NCBI RefSeq assembly: GCF_006337065.1
Contig: NZ_CP040872.1
Location: 992,001-1,056,000, forward strand
Length of the DNA: 64,000 nucleotides
Direction of reading: 5' to 3'
DNA from: Agromyces laixinhei
Lineage (GTDB): Bacteria > Actinomycetota > Actinomycetes > Actinomycetales > Microbacteriaceae
A model generated the notes under the pieces. The model worked only from the letters and a program-made list of their open reading frames with translations, had not been told where the DNA came from and searched no databases. Position numbers and translations under genes: made by a program. Shown piece after piece: positions 1 through 10,778 of the stretch (its first letter is position 1; each line of letters opens with the position of its first letter).

Positions 1-1
1 G

Positions 2-400
2 CCGCTCGGTCCGAACGTGTCCGACCACTGGGAGTGGTGCCTGCGCGCGATCGACGGCCTCGGGCTCTCCGATCTCGATATGGACCGGGTCATCAACCTG
101 CTGCTGGGATACGTCGGCGGGCCGGCCGGCGCGTACGTCGACGCCGAGCGGTTGCACGCCTCGAGCGACGAAACCGACCTCGAGTGGTGGGAGCGCAACG
201 CACCGCTGCTCGACGAGATCATGGACGCCGCCCGCTACCCCGTCTCGGGTCGCGTCGGCCAGGCGGCCGGCGAGGCTTACCAGTCGGCGAGTGACCCAGC
301 CGACGCGTTCGAGTTCGGGCTCGCTCGCGTCATCGACGGCATCGAGGGCTACATCGCGGCGTCCGGGCGCCCGGGCGCTACTTCGACGGCGGCTTCATGA
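2..400 (+). CDS. TetR-family regulator, C-terminal part (cut by window start)
   Basis: The reading frame is open from the first bases of the window, so the gene begins outside it; a GTG at 17 is in frame but is probably internal. The visible 132 residues are all-helical and match the ligand-binding C-terminal domain of TetR-like repressors: a segment around DMDRVINLLLGYVGGPA, then WWERNAPLLDEIMDA and a final FEFGLARVIDGIEGYIA helix, which is the usual end of this domain. The N-terminal HTH is not in the window. Its target cannot be judged. The last 23 bases overlap the convergent small membrane-protein gene. Confidence 0.6.
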   Translation, partial: PLGPNVSDHWEWCLRAIDGLGLSDLDMDRVINLLLGYVGGPAGAYVDAERLHASSDETDLEWWERNAPLLDEIMDAARYPVSGRVGQAAGEAYQSASDPADAFEFGLARVIDGIEGYIAASGRPGATSTAAS

Positions 401-548
401 TCGCCCCCGCGGCGAGGCCGACCACGACACCCGCCGCCGTCCACAGCCAGAAGCCGGTCCACAGGCTGATGGCGACCCCGACGATGGCTCCGACGATGAG
501 GCCGACGATCAGCTGATTGCGGCGTGCGGAAGACTTCGGTTCGGCCAT
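378..548 (-). CDS. Small hydrophobic membrane protein, 56 aa
   Basis: This short gene reads MAEPKSSARRNQLIVGLIVG at its start, then a hydrophobic glycine-rich stretch that can form two membrane helices around a short turn, and ends in MKPPSK. The positive N-terminus followed by two closely spaced helices is typical of small actinobacterial membrane proteins of unknown role. It overlaps the 3' end of the TetR gene in convergent orientation and lies downstream of malate dehydrogenase on the same strand, 30 bases after its stop. No function can be assigned. Confidence 0.6.
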   Translation of the reverse strand: MAEPKSSARRNQLIVGLIVGAIVGVAISLWTGFWLWTAAGVVVGLAAGAIMKPPSK

Positions 549-578
549 GACCTCAGCCTACGTCGGCGCCGGAGGCCG

Positions 579-2749
<2,171 letters not shown>

Positions 2750-2774
2750 TTCCGTCGAGGAGTAACGTCGGCTC

Positions 2775-3644
2775 ATGACGTTCAATCCCGACGCCGACAT
2801 CAGTAGGGGCAAGGCGTCGAAGCGCGGCCGCAACGCCGGAATCGCCGTGGGCGGCGGGCTCGGCGTGCTCGCCCTCTTCCTGATCTCCCAGTTCCTCGGC
2901 GTCGACCTGACCGGGCTCGGCGGCGGCGGCGAACAGTCCGCGGTGAACGACTCCGCGCTCGAGCAGTGCCTCACCGGTCAAGACGCGAACGAGAACGTCG
3001 AGTGCCGCATGAAGGGCGCGTCGGCGTCGCTCGAGGCGTACTGGCAGACCGAAGCGCCGGCGCTCGGCGTCGCCTACAACGCCCCGCAGGACTTCATCCT
3101 CTTCGAGCAGGCCGTCACGACGGCGTGCGGCGCCGCCTCATCGGCCACCGGGCCGTTCTACTGCCCGCCCGACCAGATCATCTACATCGACGTGAGCTTC
3201 TACGACGAGCTGCGCAGCCGCTTCGGAGCGAGCGGCGGCCCGCTCGCCGAGATGTACGTCATCGCGCATGAATGGGGCCACCACGTGCAGAACCTCGCGG
3301 GCGTGCTGCAACGCTCGCAAGACGGGCAGACCGGCCCGACATCGAACGCCGTGCGGGTCGAGTTGCAGGCCGACTGCTTCGCTGGTGCGTGGGCGGCGGA
3401 GGCATCCCGCGTGGCCGACGAGCGCGGCGTGCCGTTCCTGCAGCCGATCACGAAGGCGCAGTACGCCGATGCGCTGAGCGCGGCATCGGCGGTCGGCGAC
3501 GACCGGATCCAGCAGGCGACGCAGGGACAGGTGACGCCCCACTCGTTCACGCACGGCACGAGCGAGCAGCGCATCGCATGGTTCGAGACCGGCTACGAGC
3601 AGGGCGCCGGCGCCTGCGACACCTTCAGCCCGAGCACCCTCTGA
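2775..3644 (+). CDS. Neutral zinc metallopeptidase (YpfJ-like), membrane-anchored, 289 aa
   Basis: The protein has a short cytoplasmic N-terminus (MTFNPDADISRGKASKRGR), one membrane segment (about residues 22-45) and an extracytoplasmic zinc peptidase domain of the YpfJ/'neutral zinc metallopeptidase' family. The metal site is the HEWGHHVQ motif near residue 164, with a downstream Glu in VRVELQADCFAGAWA; that LQADCFAG block is a family signature. Four or more cysteines lie outside the membrane, consistent with disulfides. The family is common in bacteria but its substrates are unknown. It follows pip on the same strand, but a shared transcript cannot be proven. Confidence 0.9.
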   Translation: MTFNPDADISRGKASKRGRNAGIAVGGGLGVLALFLISQFLGVDLTGLGGGGEQSAVNDSALEQCLTGQDANENVECRMKGASASLEAYWQTEAPALGVAYNAPQDFILFEQAVTTACGAASSATGPFYCPPDQIIYIDVSFYDELRSRFGASGGPLAEMYVIAHEWGHHVQNLAGVLQRSQDGQTGPTSNAVRVELQADCFAGAWAAEASRVADERGVPFLQPITKAQYADALSAASAVGDDRIQQATQGQVTPHSFTHGTSEQRIAWFETGYEQGAGACDTFSPSTL

Positions 3645-3755
3645 CCGGCGGCCACTCGGCCGCCGAACGGATTTCGCCGCCCGGCGTCATGATCGGCCGC
3701 GATCGACGTCTCTTCTGTAAGCGCACCGACGACGTGCGCAGACAGGAGAGCGAGC

Positions 3756-4016
3756 ATGGCCCGGCGACGACGCGACACCCCCACTCAACACCGCGAGTTC
3801 TTCCGAGCGGTCACGATCGACGAGACGGTCGCACTCGCGTGCACCTGCAACCGCGGCGCCGATCACTGGTACGCAGAACCGACGGGCACCCCGCCGGTGA
3901 CGGGCACCCGCCTCGGCAAGCGCGTCGAGCAGCACGACACCCCGGAACCCGACCTGCTCGCCCTCAGTCTGCGAGCGCTGCAGCGATCGTCTGACCGAGC
4001 TCGACCGGCCTGGTGA
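3756..4016 (+). CDS. Small hypothetical protein, 86 aa
   Basis: An ATG preceded by a good AGGAG ribosome site (spacing about 7) opens an 86-residue frame with an Arg-rich start (MARRRRDTPTQHREFF), a CTC pair and a charged C-terminus. The final 53 bases overlap the 3' end of the hydrolase gene on the other strand, which weakens the case. I recognise no family. The ribosome site is the main reason for listing it; an accidental frame in high-GC DNA remains possible. Confidence 0.4.
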   Translation: MARRRRDTPTQHREFFRAVTIDETVALACTCNRGADHWYAEPTGTPPVTGTRLGKRVEQHDTPEPDLLALSLRALQRSSDRARPAW

Positions 4017-4662
4017 ACTGCGGCCAGTGGCCGGTCGGCAGGTCGACGTAGTTCACCTGCTCGACCTTCGCGAGTTCGCGGGTCATCGGTGCGTCTGCTG
4101 CGATCCACTCGGCGAGCAGCCGGCTCGGGAACTCGCACGCGATGATCGTGATCGGCACGTCGTAGCGACGCTCGTCGCCGAGGCGGATGGGGTCGGTGGC
4201 GACCGCCGACGGCTGGGGGACGGCGCGAGCCCTGAACTCGGAGCGGAGCCCGTCGTCGAGGTCGACGAGGTCTTCGTCGCTGAACGCCTCCCACGGCGGG
4301 AGCGGCAGGTCGGCGCCCTCGACGGGCAGATCGTCGTTGATCACGTCGCCCTCGGCGACCGGCCCGGAGTCGACGTAGACGACACGTGCGATGCGGTCGG
4401 GGCGAGCGTCGACGACGCCGTGGGCGACCGTGCCGCCGCCCGAGTGGCCGACGAGCACGACGGGCTCGTCGAAGCCGTCGACCACCTCGACGACGGCATC
4501 GATGTGGGTGCGCAGGCCGATGTCGGAGCGGTCGGCGTCCGCCGACTCGAGGCCGGGCAGGGTGAGCGGATGCACGCGGTGGCCCGCCTCTTCGAGCAGC
4601 GGGGTGACCCGTTGCCACGATGACGCGTCGAGCCAGAAACCGGGGATGAGAATGACGTCCAT
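3964..4662 (-). CDS. Alpha/beta hydrolase, 232 aa
   Basis: A compact alpha/beta hydrolase of the esterase/'salicylate esterase-like' group. It opens directly with strand and oxyanion loop MDVILIPGFWLDASSW, has the nucleophile elbow VLVGHSGGGTVAHG (Ser near residue 74) and ends with the histidine in DLPTGHWPQF followed by a Thr-rich tail. The acid is probably in TIIACEFPS. The gene lies 9 bases downstream of the EamA transporter stop on the same strand, so the two are probably co-transcribed, hinting at a substrate handled by both. Substrate unknown. Confidence 0.85.
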   Translation of the reverse strand: MDVILIPGFWLDASSWQRVTPLLEEAGHRVHPLTLPGLESADADRSDIGLRTHIDAVVEVVDGFDEPVVLVGHSGGGTVAHGVVDARPDRIARVVYVDSGPVAEGDVINDDLPVEGADLPLPPWEAFSDEDLVDLDDGLRSEFRARAVPQPSAVATDPIRLGDERRYDVPITIIACEFPSRLLAEWIAADAPMTRELAKVEQVNYVDLPTGHWPQFTRPVELGQTIAAALAD

Positions 4663-4671
4663 GCGGTGACG

Positions 4672-5655
4672 CTATCCCCGACCTCCGACACGGGGAACTG
4701 CGACGGCCGCCCCTCGGGCGACCGAGACGCGGGGGCGCCGCCCGACGTTCGCTGTCGCGAGCACGACGATGCCCGCGGCGAGCACGACGAGTCCGAGCAG
4801 TGCGCCGCCGGTGAGCGCCTCGCCGAGCAGCGCGACACCGAGGATGCCCGCGGTCAGCGGCTCGGCGAGGGTCAGCGTCGACGCCGTGGCGGGGGCCAGT
4901 CCGCCCAGCCCGTACCCGAAGAGGAGGTAGGCGACGGTCGTGGTGACGAGGCCGAGCCAGAGCGCCATCACGAGTCCGGGCGCGGTCGCGAGCCACGAGA
5001 CATCCGTCGTCGCGAGCACTGGGATGCTGCAGACCGCCGCCGCGCCGAAGAGCGCCCCCATGCTCGACGACGCGCTCCAGCCGCGATCGAGCAGTGCCTT
5101 CGCGGCGAGCGTGTAGACGGCGTACGAGGCGCCGGCGCCGAGCGACGCGGCGAGGCCGAGCGGGTCGGCCCCCGCGGATCCGCCGCCGCCGGTCGCGGCC
5201 GCGAGGATGCCGACGCCGAGGGTCGCGATGGCGGTCGCGACGGCCCAGCGGTGGCCGGGATAGCGGCGCCGCAGCATCCAGTCGAGTCCGCCCGTGATGA
5301 CAGGGGCCGAGCCGAGCGCCACGACGGTGCCGACGGCGACGCCGTTCGCGGCGGTGCCCGCGAAGAACGCCGGCTGGTAGGCGAGCACGCCGGCAGCGCC
5401 GATGGCGACGACGAGCCATGAGGGCAGCGGATGCCGCGTGGCGATGCCGGCGGCCGGCGCGACGGGGGCGCGGGCGGCCGCGCGTCGGCGCGCGGCGAGG
5501 ATCGGAACGAGGGCGATGAGCCAGAGCGCGCCGCCGCCGATCAGGATCCGTGCCGCGCCCACCGAGGCCGCGCTCGCATCGGGGCCGAGCGCCTGCGCGG
5601 TGCCGGTGGTGCCGAAGCAGACGGCCGCGAGCAGTACGGCGGTCACGAATCTCAT
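4672..5655 (-). CDS. EamA/DMT-family transporter, 327 aa
   Basis: Ten hydrophobic segments in two homologous halves, as in the drug/metabolite transporter superfamily. The first half begins MRFVTAVLLAAVCFGTTGTA; the second carries the typical ALWLGLVTTTVAYLLFGYGL and LTLAEPLTAGILGVALLGEAL motifs of EamA repeats. It probably exports a small metabolite or amino acid across the cytoplasmic membrane. I take the ATG at 5655. A GTG at 5670 also opens the frame but would place the start inside a perfect inverted repeat that looks like an operator. The alpha/beta hydrolase gene follows closely. Confidence 0.85.
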   Translation of the reverse strand: MRFVTAVLLAAVCFGTTGTAQALGPDASAASVGAARILIGGGALWLIALVPILAARRRAAARAPVAPAAGIATRHPLPSWLVVAIGAAGVLAYQPAFFAGTAANGVAVGTVVALGSAPVITGGLDWMLRRRYPGHRWAVATAIATLGVGILAAATGGGGSAGADPLGLAASLGAGASYAVYTLAAKALLDRGWSASSSMGALFGAAAVCSIPVLATTDVSWLATAPGLVMALWLGLVTTTVAYLLFGYGLGGLAPATASTLTLAEPLTAGILGVALLGEALTGGALLGLVVLAAGIVVLATANVGRRPRVSVARGAAVAVPRVGGRG

Positions 5656-5660
5656 GCCAT

Positions 5661-5673
5661 ATTGTTCCACAAT
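5661..5673. promoter_or_regulatory. Inverted repeat ATTGT-TCC-ACAAT upstream of EamA gene
   Basis: A perfect 5-bp inverted repeat with a 3-bp spacer lies 5 bases upstream of the EamA ATG, in an AT-rich pocket inside very GC-rich DNA. The form TTGT-N3-ACAA resembles sites of GntR-like regulators, but no regulator gene is adjacent and the arms are short, so the operator role is inferred. Confidence 0.35.
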
Positions 5674-5798
5674 CCCGCGTGCGGTGGTGCGCGGGCGCCT
5701 CGCCGCAGGCGGGTAGGCTCGCGGATGTCGTGCGCGCGATCCGGCGACGAAGCCGTGGGCGCAGCCGACATCCGTGACCCGAAACGGAAAGGACTCCT

Positions 5799-6842
5799 GT
5801 GCGCGCCGTGCTCTTCAACGCCTTCGGTGAGACGCCCGAACTCGTCGACGTGCCCGAGCCCGAGTGTCCGCCGCGCGGCGCCGTCATCCGGGTGCGCGCG
5901 ACCGGCGTGTGCCGCAGCGACTGGCACGCCTGGATGGGGCACGACGAGACCGTGTCGCTCCCGCATGTGCCCGGGCACGAGTTCGCCGGCGAGATCGCCG
6001 TGCTCGGCTCCGAGGTCGACCCGGCGGCGGGCTGGGCGGTCGGCGATCGCGTCACCGCCCCGTTCATCTGCGCGTGCGGCCGCTGCCACGAGTGCCTCAC
6101 CGGCAACGAGCAGGTCTGCGACCACCAGTCGCAGCCGGGCTTCACCCGCTGGGGCTCGTTCGCCGACTTCGTCGCGATCGACGAGGCGGAGCTGAACCTC
6201 ATCGCCCTGCCCGATTCGCTCGGCTTCGTCGAGGCGGCCTCGCTCGGCTGCCGGTTCGCGACGGCCTACCGGGCCATCGTCTCGCGTTCGCGACTCGCTC
6301 CCGGCGAGCAGATCGCGGTGCACGGATGCGGCGGGGTGGGCCTCTCCGCGATCATGATCGCCGTCGCGGCGGGCGTGAAGGTCTACGGCGTCGACGTGTC
6401 GGATGCCGCGCTCGCCGCGGCCGAGGGGCTCGGCGCCGTGCCCGTGCAGGGCGGCGAGGGCGCGGCCGATCGCATCCTCGAGATCTCGGGCGGCGGTGTG
6501 GATGTCTCGGTCGACGCCTACGGCTCGTCGCAGACGTCGTTCGCCTCGGTGCGCAGCCTGAAGAAGCGGGGCCGGCACGTGCAGATCGGCCTCATGGTCG
6601 GCGATTCCGCGCTCGCCGCGATGCCGATGGACGCCGTCATCGACGGCGAACTCGAGATCCTCGGCAGTCACGGCATGGCGGCCCACGAGTATCCTTCGAT
6701 GCTCGGCGCCGTCGCCTCGGGTGACTTCCGCCCGATCGAGCTCGTCGGTCGGCGCATCACCCTCGACGAGGTGCCGTCGGCGCTCGCGGCGATGGGCCGG
6801 GCGGGCGGCGCAGGCTCGGGCATGACCGTCGTCGAGCTGTAG
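5799..6842 (+). CDS. Zinc-dependent alcohol dehydrogenase family protein, 347 aa
   Basis: Medium-chain dehydrogenase/reductase with both zinc sites. The catalytic zinc ligands are Cys in ATGVCRSDWHAW and the His-Glu of PGHEFAGEI; the structural zinc ligands are four cysteines in CACGRCHECLTGNEQVC. The NAD(P)-binding motif is HGCGGVGLSAIMIA and the following acidic VYGVDVS suggests NAD preference. It oxidises an alcohol or reduces an aldehyde or ketone; substrate unknown. The start is a GTG preceded by AAAGGA at a normal spacing. Length fits the family. Confidence 0.92.
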   Translation: MRAVLFNAFGETPELVDVPEPECPPRGAVIRVRATGVCRSDWHAWMGHDETVSLPHVPGHEFAGEIAVLGSEVDPAAGWAVGDRVTAPFICACGRCHECLTGNEQVCDHQSQPGFTRWGSFADFVAIDEAELNLIALPDSLGFVEAASLGCRFATAYRAIVSRSRLAPGEQIAVHGCGGVGLSAIMIAVAAGVKVYGVDVSDAALAAAEGLGAVPVQGGEGAADRILEISGGGVDVSVDAYGSSQTSFASVRSLKKRGRHVQIGLMVGDSALAAMPMDAVIDGELEILGSHGMAAHEYPSMLGAVASGDFRPIELVGRRITLDEVPSALAAMGRAGGAGSGMTVVEL

Positions 6843-6919
6843 CGGCATCCGCTCGCCCTGCTCGTCAGGTGCCCATCGGATGACCCCGTAGCATGACGGG
6901 GAACCCTCAGGAGGAATCG

Positions 6920-7603
6920 ATGAGCGATGGTCGTGCCGCACCCGCAGGCTGGTATCCCGATCCGAACGATGCCGCAGCGCAGCGTTGGTGGGACGGTGCG
7001 CAGTGGACCGAGCACCGGGCTGCCGCCCCGGTGACGGCATACCCCGCCGCCCCCGCCTACGTGCCGGCTGCGGAGGGCGGGCGCCCTGCGCCGTACGGCG
7101 GCGCCGAAGCCGCGCGCATGCCCGAGGGCACTCCGGTCGACACGCTCTGGATCTGGCTGATCGTGGCCCTGCCCGTGCTCGCCGCGCTGCCGATCTTCTT
7201 CTGGGACCTCGAGGCGTACGTGATGTCGTCGATGTCGGTGGATGCTTCGGCGAACCCGGTGCTCGCCGCGCTCGGCCCCTACACCGACCCGTGGTATCTC
7301 GCGCTGATGTTCGGCAGCTGGATCGCCTACGGGCTCGTCGTCTGGTTCGCCTACCTCGACTACGCGGCACTCAGGCGGCTCGGCTACGCGCGCCGCTTCC
7401 ACTGGGCGTGGGCATTCCTCTCCTCGCTCGTCTACGTCATCGGCCGTTCGGTCGTGGTGCGGGGGCAGGCCGGTCGCGGGTTCCTGCCGATGGCGGCGGC
7501 GATCGCGTTGTCGGTCGTGCTCACGATCGGCGTGGTGACGTGGGTCGCGGTCATGATGGTGAACCTCTTCTCGAGCTCGATGGAGATGTACTCCTCGTAC
7601 TGA
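6920..7603 (+). CDS. DUF2510-domain membrane protein, 227 aa
   Basis: The N-terminus has the DUF2510 signature GWYPDPNDAAAQRWWDG followed by WTEHR, a small Trp-rich module common at the N-termini of actinobacterial membrane proteins. After a Pro/Ala linker come four membrane segments, the last pair separated by a positively charged loop. An upstream in-frame ATG at 6893 exists, but the ATG at 6920 follows an ideal AGGAGG, so I use it. It sits between the dehydrogenase and the PHP gene on the same strand. Function unknown. Confidence 0.85.
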   Translation: MSDGRAAPAGWYPDPNDAAAQRWWDGAQWTEHRAAAPVTAYPAAPAYVPAAEGGRPAPYGGAEAARMPEGTPVDTLWIWLIVALPVLAALPIFFWDLEAYVMSSMSVDASANPVLAALGPYTDPWYLALMFGSWIAYGLVVWFAYLDYAALRRLGYARRFHWAWAFLSSLVYVIGRSVVVRGQAGRGFLPMAAAIALSVVLTIGVVTWVAVMMVNLFSSSMEMYSSY

Positions 7604-7629
7604 CCGCCGCGACCGAGCAGAATGGGGCG

Positions 7630-8652
7630 ATGGACCCCGTCGCCGCGCTCGAGGAGATCGCCTTCCTGCTCGAACGCGATCGCGCCTCGGCGTACAAGTC
7701 GAAGGCGTTCCGGCGGGCGGCCGAGATCATCCGCCCGCTCGACGCCGAAGAGGTCGCGGCTCGCGTCGGCGACGGCCGGTTGAAGCGCACGGCCGGCATC
7801 GGCGACTCGACGCTCGCGGTCATCGCCCAAGCGGTCGAGGGCGGCGTGCCCGCGCGTCTCGCGGAGCTCCGGGCGAAGGCCGGCCTCTCGCCCGAGGGCG
7901 CGCGCACCGGTCTCCGCGCGCAGTTGCGCGGCGATCTGCACAGCCACACCGACTGGTCCGACGGCACGACGAGCCTCGAGACGATGGCCAGGGCGGCTGA
8001 GGCACTCGACCTCGAGTACCTCGCCGTCACCGACCATTCGCCGAGCCTGCGCGTCGCCAACGGGCTGAGCGCCGAGCGACTCACGGCACAGCGGCACGCG
8101 ATCGCCGAGGCGGCGGCGGGGGCCGGCGGCATCCGTCTGCTTCGCGGCATCGAGGTCGACATCATGCTCGACGGCACCCTCGACCAGACTCCAGAGATGC
8201 TCGACGGGCTCGACGTCGTGGTCGCGAGCGTGCATTCCAAGCTCCGCACCGAGGCGCCCGAGATGACGAAGCGGATGCTGCGCGCCATCGCAGACCCGCA
8301 CACGAACGTGCTCGGGCACTGCACCGGCCGGCTCGTCGAGGGCGCGCGCGGCACTCGCCCGCCGTCGACCTTCGACGCGCAGCCGGTCTTCGAGGCGTGC
8401 GCCGAGCACGGCGTCGCCGTCGAGATCAATTCGCGGCCCGAGCGGCAGGATCCGCCCGATGAGCTGATCGCGGTCGCGCTCGAGGCGGGGTGCCTGTTCT
8501 CGATCGACAGCGATGCGCACGCTCCGGGGCACCTGACGTTCCTCGAACTCGGGGCCGCCCGCGCGACGGCGAACGGCGTGCCCGCCGAACGCATCGTCAC
8601 GACATGGCCGGTCGAGCGGCTGCTCGAGTGGAGTCGCGACCGCTCGGCGTGA
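7630..8652 (+). CDS. PHP-domain metal-dependent phosphoesterase (PolX C-terminus-like), 340 aa
   Basis: Residues 1-95 are a helix-hairpin-helix region (GIGDSTLAVIAQAV) like the DNA-binding N-terminus of PolX enzymes, and residues ~100-335 are a PHP domain. The metal-binding motifs are GDLHSHTDWSDG, VTDHSPS, IEVD, VVASVHSK, NVLGHCTGR and SIDSDAHAP, all intact, so an active trinuclear metal phosphoesterase is expected. The polymerase palm of PolX is absent; this short form is widespread in Actinobacteria and is often called a PHP or histidinol-phosphatase-like protein. It may act on DNA ends, but that is inferred. The ATG at 7630 follows the DUF2510 gene by 26 bases. Confidence 0.88.
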   Translation: MDPVAALEEIAFLLERDRASAYKSKAFRRAAEIIRPLDAEEVAARVGDGRLKRTAGIGDSTLAVIAQAVEGGVPARLAELRAKAGLSPEGARTGLRAQLRGDLHSHTDWSDGTTSLETMARAAEALDLEYLAVTDHSPSLRVANGLSAERLTAQRHAIAEAAAGAGGIRLLRGIEVDIMLDGTLDQTPEMLDGLDVVVASVHSKLRTEAPEMTKRMLRAIADPHTNVLGHCTGRLVEGARGTRPPSTFDAQPVFEACAEHGVAVEINSRPERQDPPDELIAVALEAGCLFSIDSDAHAPGHLTFLELGAARATANGVPAERIVTTWPVERLLEWSRDRSA

Positions 8653-8661
8653 GCTGCTCTC

Positions 8662-9564
8662 CTACGAACCCGGACGCTGCGATGTGCCCTGATGCGGCGG
8701 CAGGTGCGTGCCGCGGTGGATCTCGGTGAGGCTCGCGTGTCCGGGGGATGCGGGGTCGTCGACGATCGGTCTGTCGGCCATGAACAGTCGGATGAGATGG
8801 GCGAGCTCACCCGAGTGGCTGAAGTTGATCGCGTGCGCCGCGCCCTCGATCTTGACGAGCAGCACGTGGTTGTCGGTCGCTGCGGCGACCTCCTGCACCC
8901 GGGTCGCACCGGGCATGAGCGGATCGCGTTCGCCGATGACGACGAGCGTCGGAACGTGGAGCTCGAGCAGACGTTCGAGCGACGGGTACTGCGTGAGGGC
9001 CCGGAACATCTTGAAGGTGCTGGGCACGCCGAAGCGAAGGTAGTCGGGCACGGCGACCTTCATCATGCGCGGGGGCTCGCGGCCGCCGTCACGGGTGAGC
9101 TGGCCGACCGCGCGGCCGAGCGGCTGGTTGTAGACGCCGCCGGCCGGTGAGACGAGCACGGCCCGCTCGATGCGCTCGGGGTAATGGTGTGCGAATTCGA
9201 GGATGACCGGGCAGCCCATCGAGTTGCCGACGAGGGTGGCCTTCTCGATGCCGCGATCGTCGAGGAAGCGGGCAGCAGCGTGCGCGAGGTCGGGCACGTC
9301 GAGCGCATTCGCGGCCCTGCCGCTGCGGCCGAAGCCGGGCAGGTCGGGCACCAGGGTGTGGAACTGGTCGGCGAGGCGCTCTGCGGTCGGCAGCAGGTAT
9401 CGCCCCGAGAGGCCGAAACCGTGCAGGTGCATCATCGCCGGGGCATCCGGTGGCTGCGGGGATTCGCGGTAGAACAGGGCGATGCCGTCGACCGTGGTCC
9501 ACCGCTCGGCCAGACTCGACTCCGGCCGCCTGGGAGGCCGCCGGGGCGCCGCTTTCGTGCCCAT
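8662..9564 (-). CDS. Alpha/beta hydrolase, 300 aa
   Basis: Typical alpha/beta hydrolase fold with MHLHGFGLSG (oxyanion), PDLPGFGRSG, nucleophile elbow LVGNSMGCPV and the final acid/His pair in VIGERDPLMPG and EGAAHAINFSH. The NSMG elbow and the order resemble C-C bond hydrolases (MhpC/BphD-like), but substrate is unknown. The frame is open to 9666, yet that extension is encoded by a repeat-rich stretch containing a perfect inverted repeat, so the ATG at 9564 (or 9576, preceded directly by GCGAGG) is more credible. It converges with the PHP gene. Confidence 0.85.
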   Translation of the reverse strand: MGTKAAPRRPPRRPESSLAERWTTVDGIALFYRESPQPPDAPAMMHLHGFGLSGRYLLPTAERLADQFHTLVPDLPGFGRSGRAANALDVPDLAHAAARFLDDRGIEKATLVGNSMGCPVILEFAHHYPERIERAVLVSPAGGVYNQPLGRAVGQLTRDGGREPPRMMKVAVPDYLRFGVPSTFKMFRALTQYPSLERLLELHVPTLVVIGERDPLMPGATRVQEVAAATDNHVLLVKIEGAAHAINFSHSGELAHLIRLFMADRPIVDDPASPGHASLTEIHRGTHLPPHQGTSQRPGS

Positions 9565-9624
9565 AGCGTCGATCATCCTCGCCGCCGGAATCCCCGTCAA
9601 CGGCGTGGTGCTGGCACACTCTCC

Positions 9625-9649
9625 TACTGATGCGTCTGGCGCATCAGTA
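9625..9649. promoter_or_regulatory. 25-bp perfect palindrome, probable operator of the hydrolase
   Basis: Arms TACTGATGCG and CGCATCAGTA are perfectly complementary around a 5-bp spacer, and a further half site CTGATGCG lies at 9667-9674. The palindrome is 50-60 bases upstream of the hydrolase start on its 5' side, the position and shape of a site for a dimeric repressor (TetR, MarR or similar). No regulator gene is next to it, so the protein that binds is unknown. Confidence 0.55.
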
Positions 9650-9666
9650 CGTGAGTCTGGCCGCAC

Positions 9667-9843
9667 CTGATGCGCCTGGCCGCACCTTGACGAGCCGGGG
9701 TCTTCTACGCCGAGGCGCCGGGGCTCGATTCGCGCGTGCGCGCGCAGCCGTCCGGGATGTCGATCCGTTCACTGACCCAGACGGGTACGAGTGGACCGGT
9801 TCGTGACCGGTGGTTCGGGAGTCGCGCGTCGTCGGTGAGATGG
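9667..9843. other. Intergenic segment with no gene seen
   Basis: About 180 bases between the hydrolase promoter and the DUF1990 stop. Apart from the CTGATGCG half site at its left edge I see no gene, hairpin or repeat. Confidence 0.5.
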
Positions 9844-10320
9844 TCAGCGTAGCGCGCTCAGATACCGGCGTCGGGCAATCTGCTGAGCGATGCGGAGTAG
9901 CGGATAGAGCGCCCGCCACGGTTGCTGGGGCGCCGGGCGCGTGAGCGATCGGATGGTGAGGAACACGTCCTCGACTTCGCGGTGGACGATGAATGCTTCC
10001 TCGCCGTCGACGGGGTGCCCTGGGAGGGTTCGGTAGGAGAACCCGACGCGTGATCCGGTGGCGATGACGGACACCACTCGGACGGGTTCGTGGACGGTGA
10101 TGCCGGCCACCCGGGCGGTGATCGTGAGTTCCATGCCCGGCGAAACCGGTTGCGCGTCGGGTACGGTGAATCCGCTCCGGGTCTTCACCTTCCAACGGAG
10201 GACATCGTGTACGGCGCGCTCCCAGACCTCGTCGCCGTGTCCGATCCCGGTCGATGCTTCGGAGCGATGGAACGAGCTCGACTCGTCGACGGGCCATGCC
10301 TGCAGCTGAGGGTCGGTCAT
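9844..10320 (-). CDS. DUF1990 family protein, 158 aa
   Basis: The middle part GHGDEVWERAVHDVLRWKVK and the later YRTLPGHPVDGEEAFIVHR match the DUF1990 family, small cytosolic proteins with a SRPBCC-like beta fold and unknown ligand. The ATG overlaps the stop of the upstream SRPBCC gene by four bases (ATGA), so the pair is translationally coupled. Two consecutive hydrophobic-ligand-type folds in one operon suggest a shared lipophilic substrate, which is inference only. It lacks membrane segments. Confidence 0.82.
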   Translation of the reverse strand: MTDPQLQAWPVDESSSFHRSEASTGIGHGDEVWERAVHDVLRWKVKTRSGFTVPDAQPVSPGMELTITARVAGITVHEPVRVVSVIATGSRVGFSYRTLPGHPVDGEEAFIVHREVEDVFLTIRSLTRPAPQQPWRALYPLLRIAQQIARRRYLSALR

Positions 10321-10778
10321 GTGGTGCCGGTCGCCTCCTCGAGCACCGCAACGAGGTGGCGGTTGCGGATGCGGATCAGCCGGCGCAGGTAGGGCACCAG
10401 CGCCGTGCGCTCGGCGAGCCGTCCGAAGATCGGCGACCCGATCGTCAACGTGTCGACCATGACGGTGATCTCGCCGTCCCGGCCGAACGAGTGCTCATGG
10501 CGAAAGGAGCGGAACGGTCCGCTGGTCTGCTCGTCGACGAACCGATCGGGTCGATCAAGACTGGTGATCTGCGCGGTCATCGTGAACCAGACCCCGAAGT
10601 GCCGCGCACGCCAGGTCACGGTCTCGCCGAGCCCGATCGATCCGCCGGTGACACCGCCGATCGCTCGCTCGCTCGACTGCCGCATCGACGCCACGTGCTC
10701 GTCGATGCTCAGGGAGGCATCGAACAGCTGCTCCACCGGCACTGTCGTTCGGGTGACGAGAGAAAAGGAACTGACCAC
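10317..10778 (-). CDS. SRPBCC family protein, 153 aa
   Basis: The start SFSLVTRTTVPVEQLFDASL is the classic first strand and helix of SRPBCC/START-like polyketide-cyclase folds, and the order of strands (VTWRARHFGVWFTMTAQI ... FRSFRHEHSF) fits. Such proteins bind hydrophobic ligands. It precedes the DUF1990 gene with a 4-bp ATGA overlap. The LuxR gene, read on the same strand, lies upstream, ending 80 bases before this start. Confidence 0.8.
   Translation of the reverse strand: MVSSFSLVTRTTVPVEQLFDASLSIDEHVASMRQSSERAIGGVTGGSIGLGETVTWRARHFGVWFTMTAQITSLDRPDRFVDEQTSGPFRSFRHEHSFGRDGEITVMVDTLTIGSPIFGRLAERTALVPYLRRLIRIRNRHLVAVLEEATGTT

Noticed and set aside
5661..5673. GTG at 5670 as EamA start
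   Set aside because: It lies inside a perfect inverted repeat likely to be regulatory; ATG 5655 gives a normal N-terminus.
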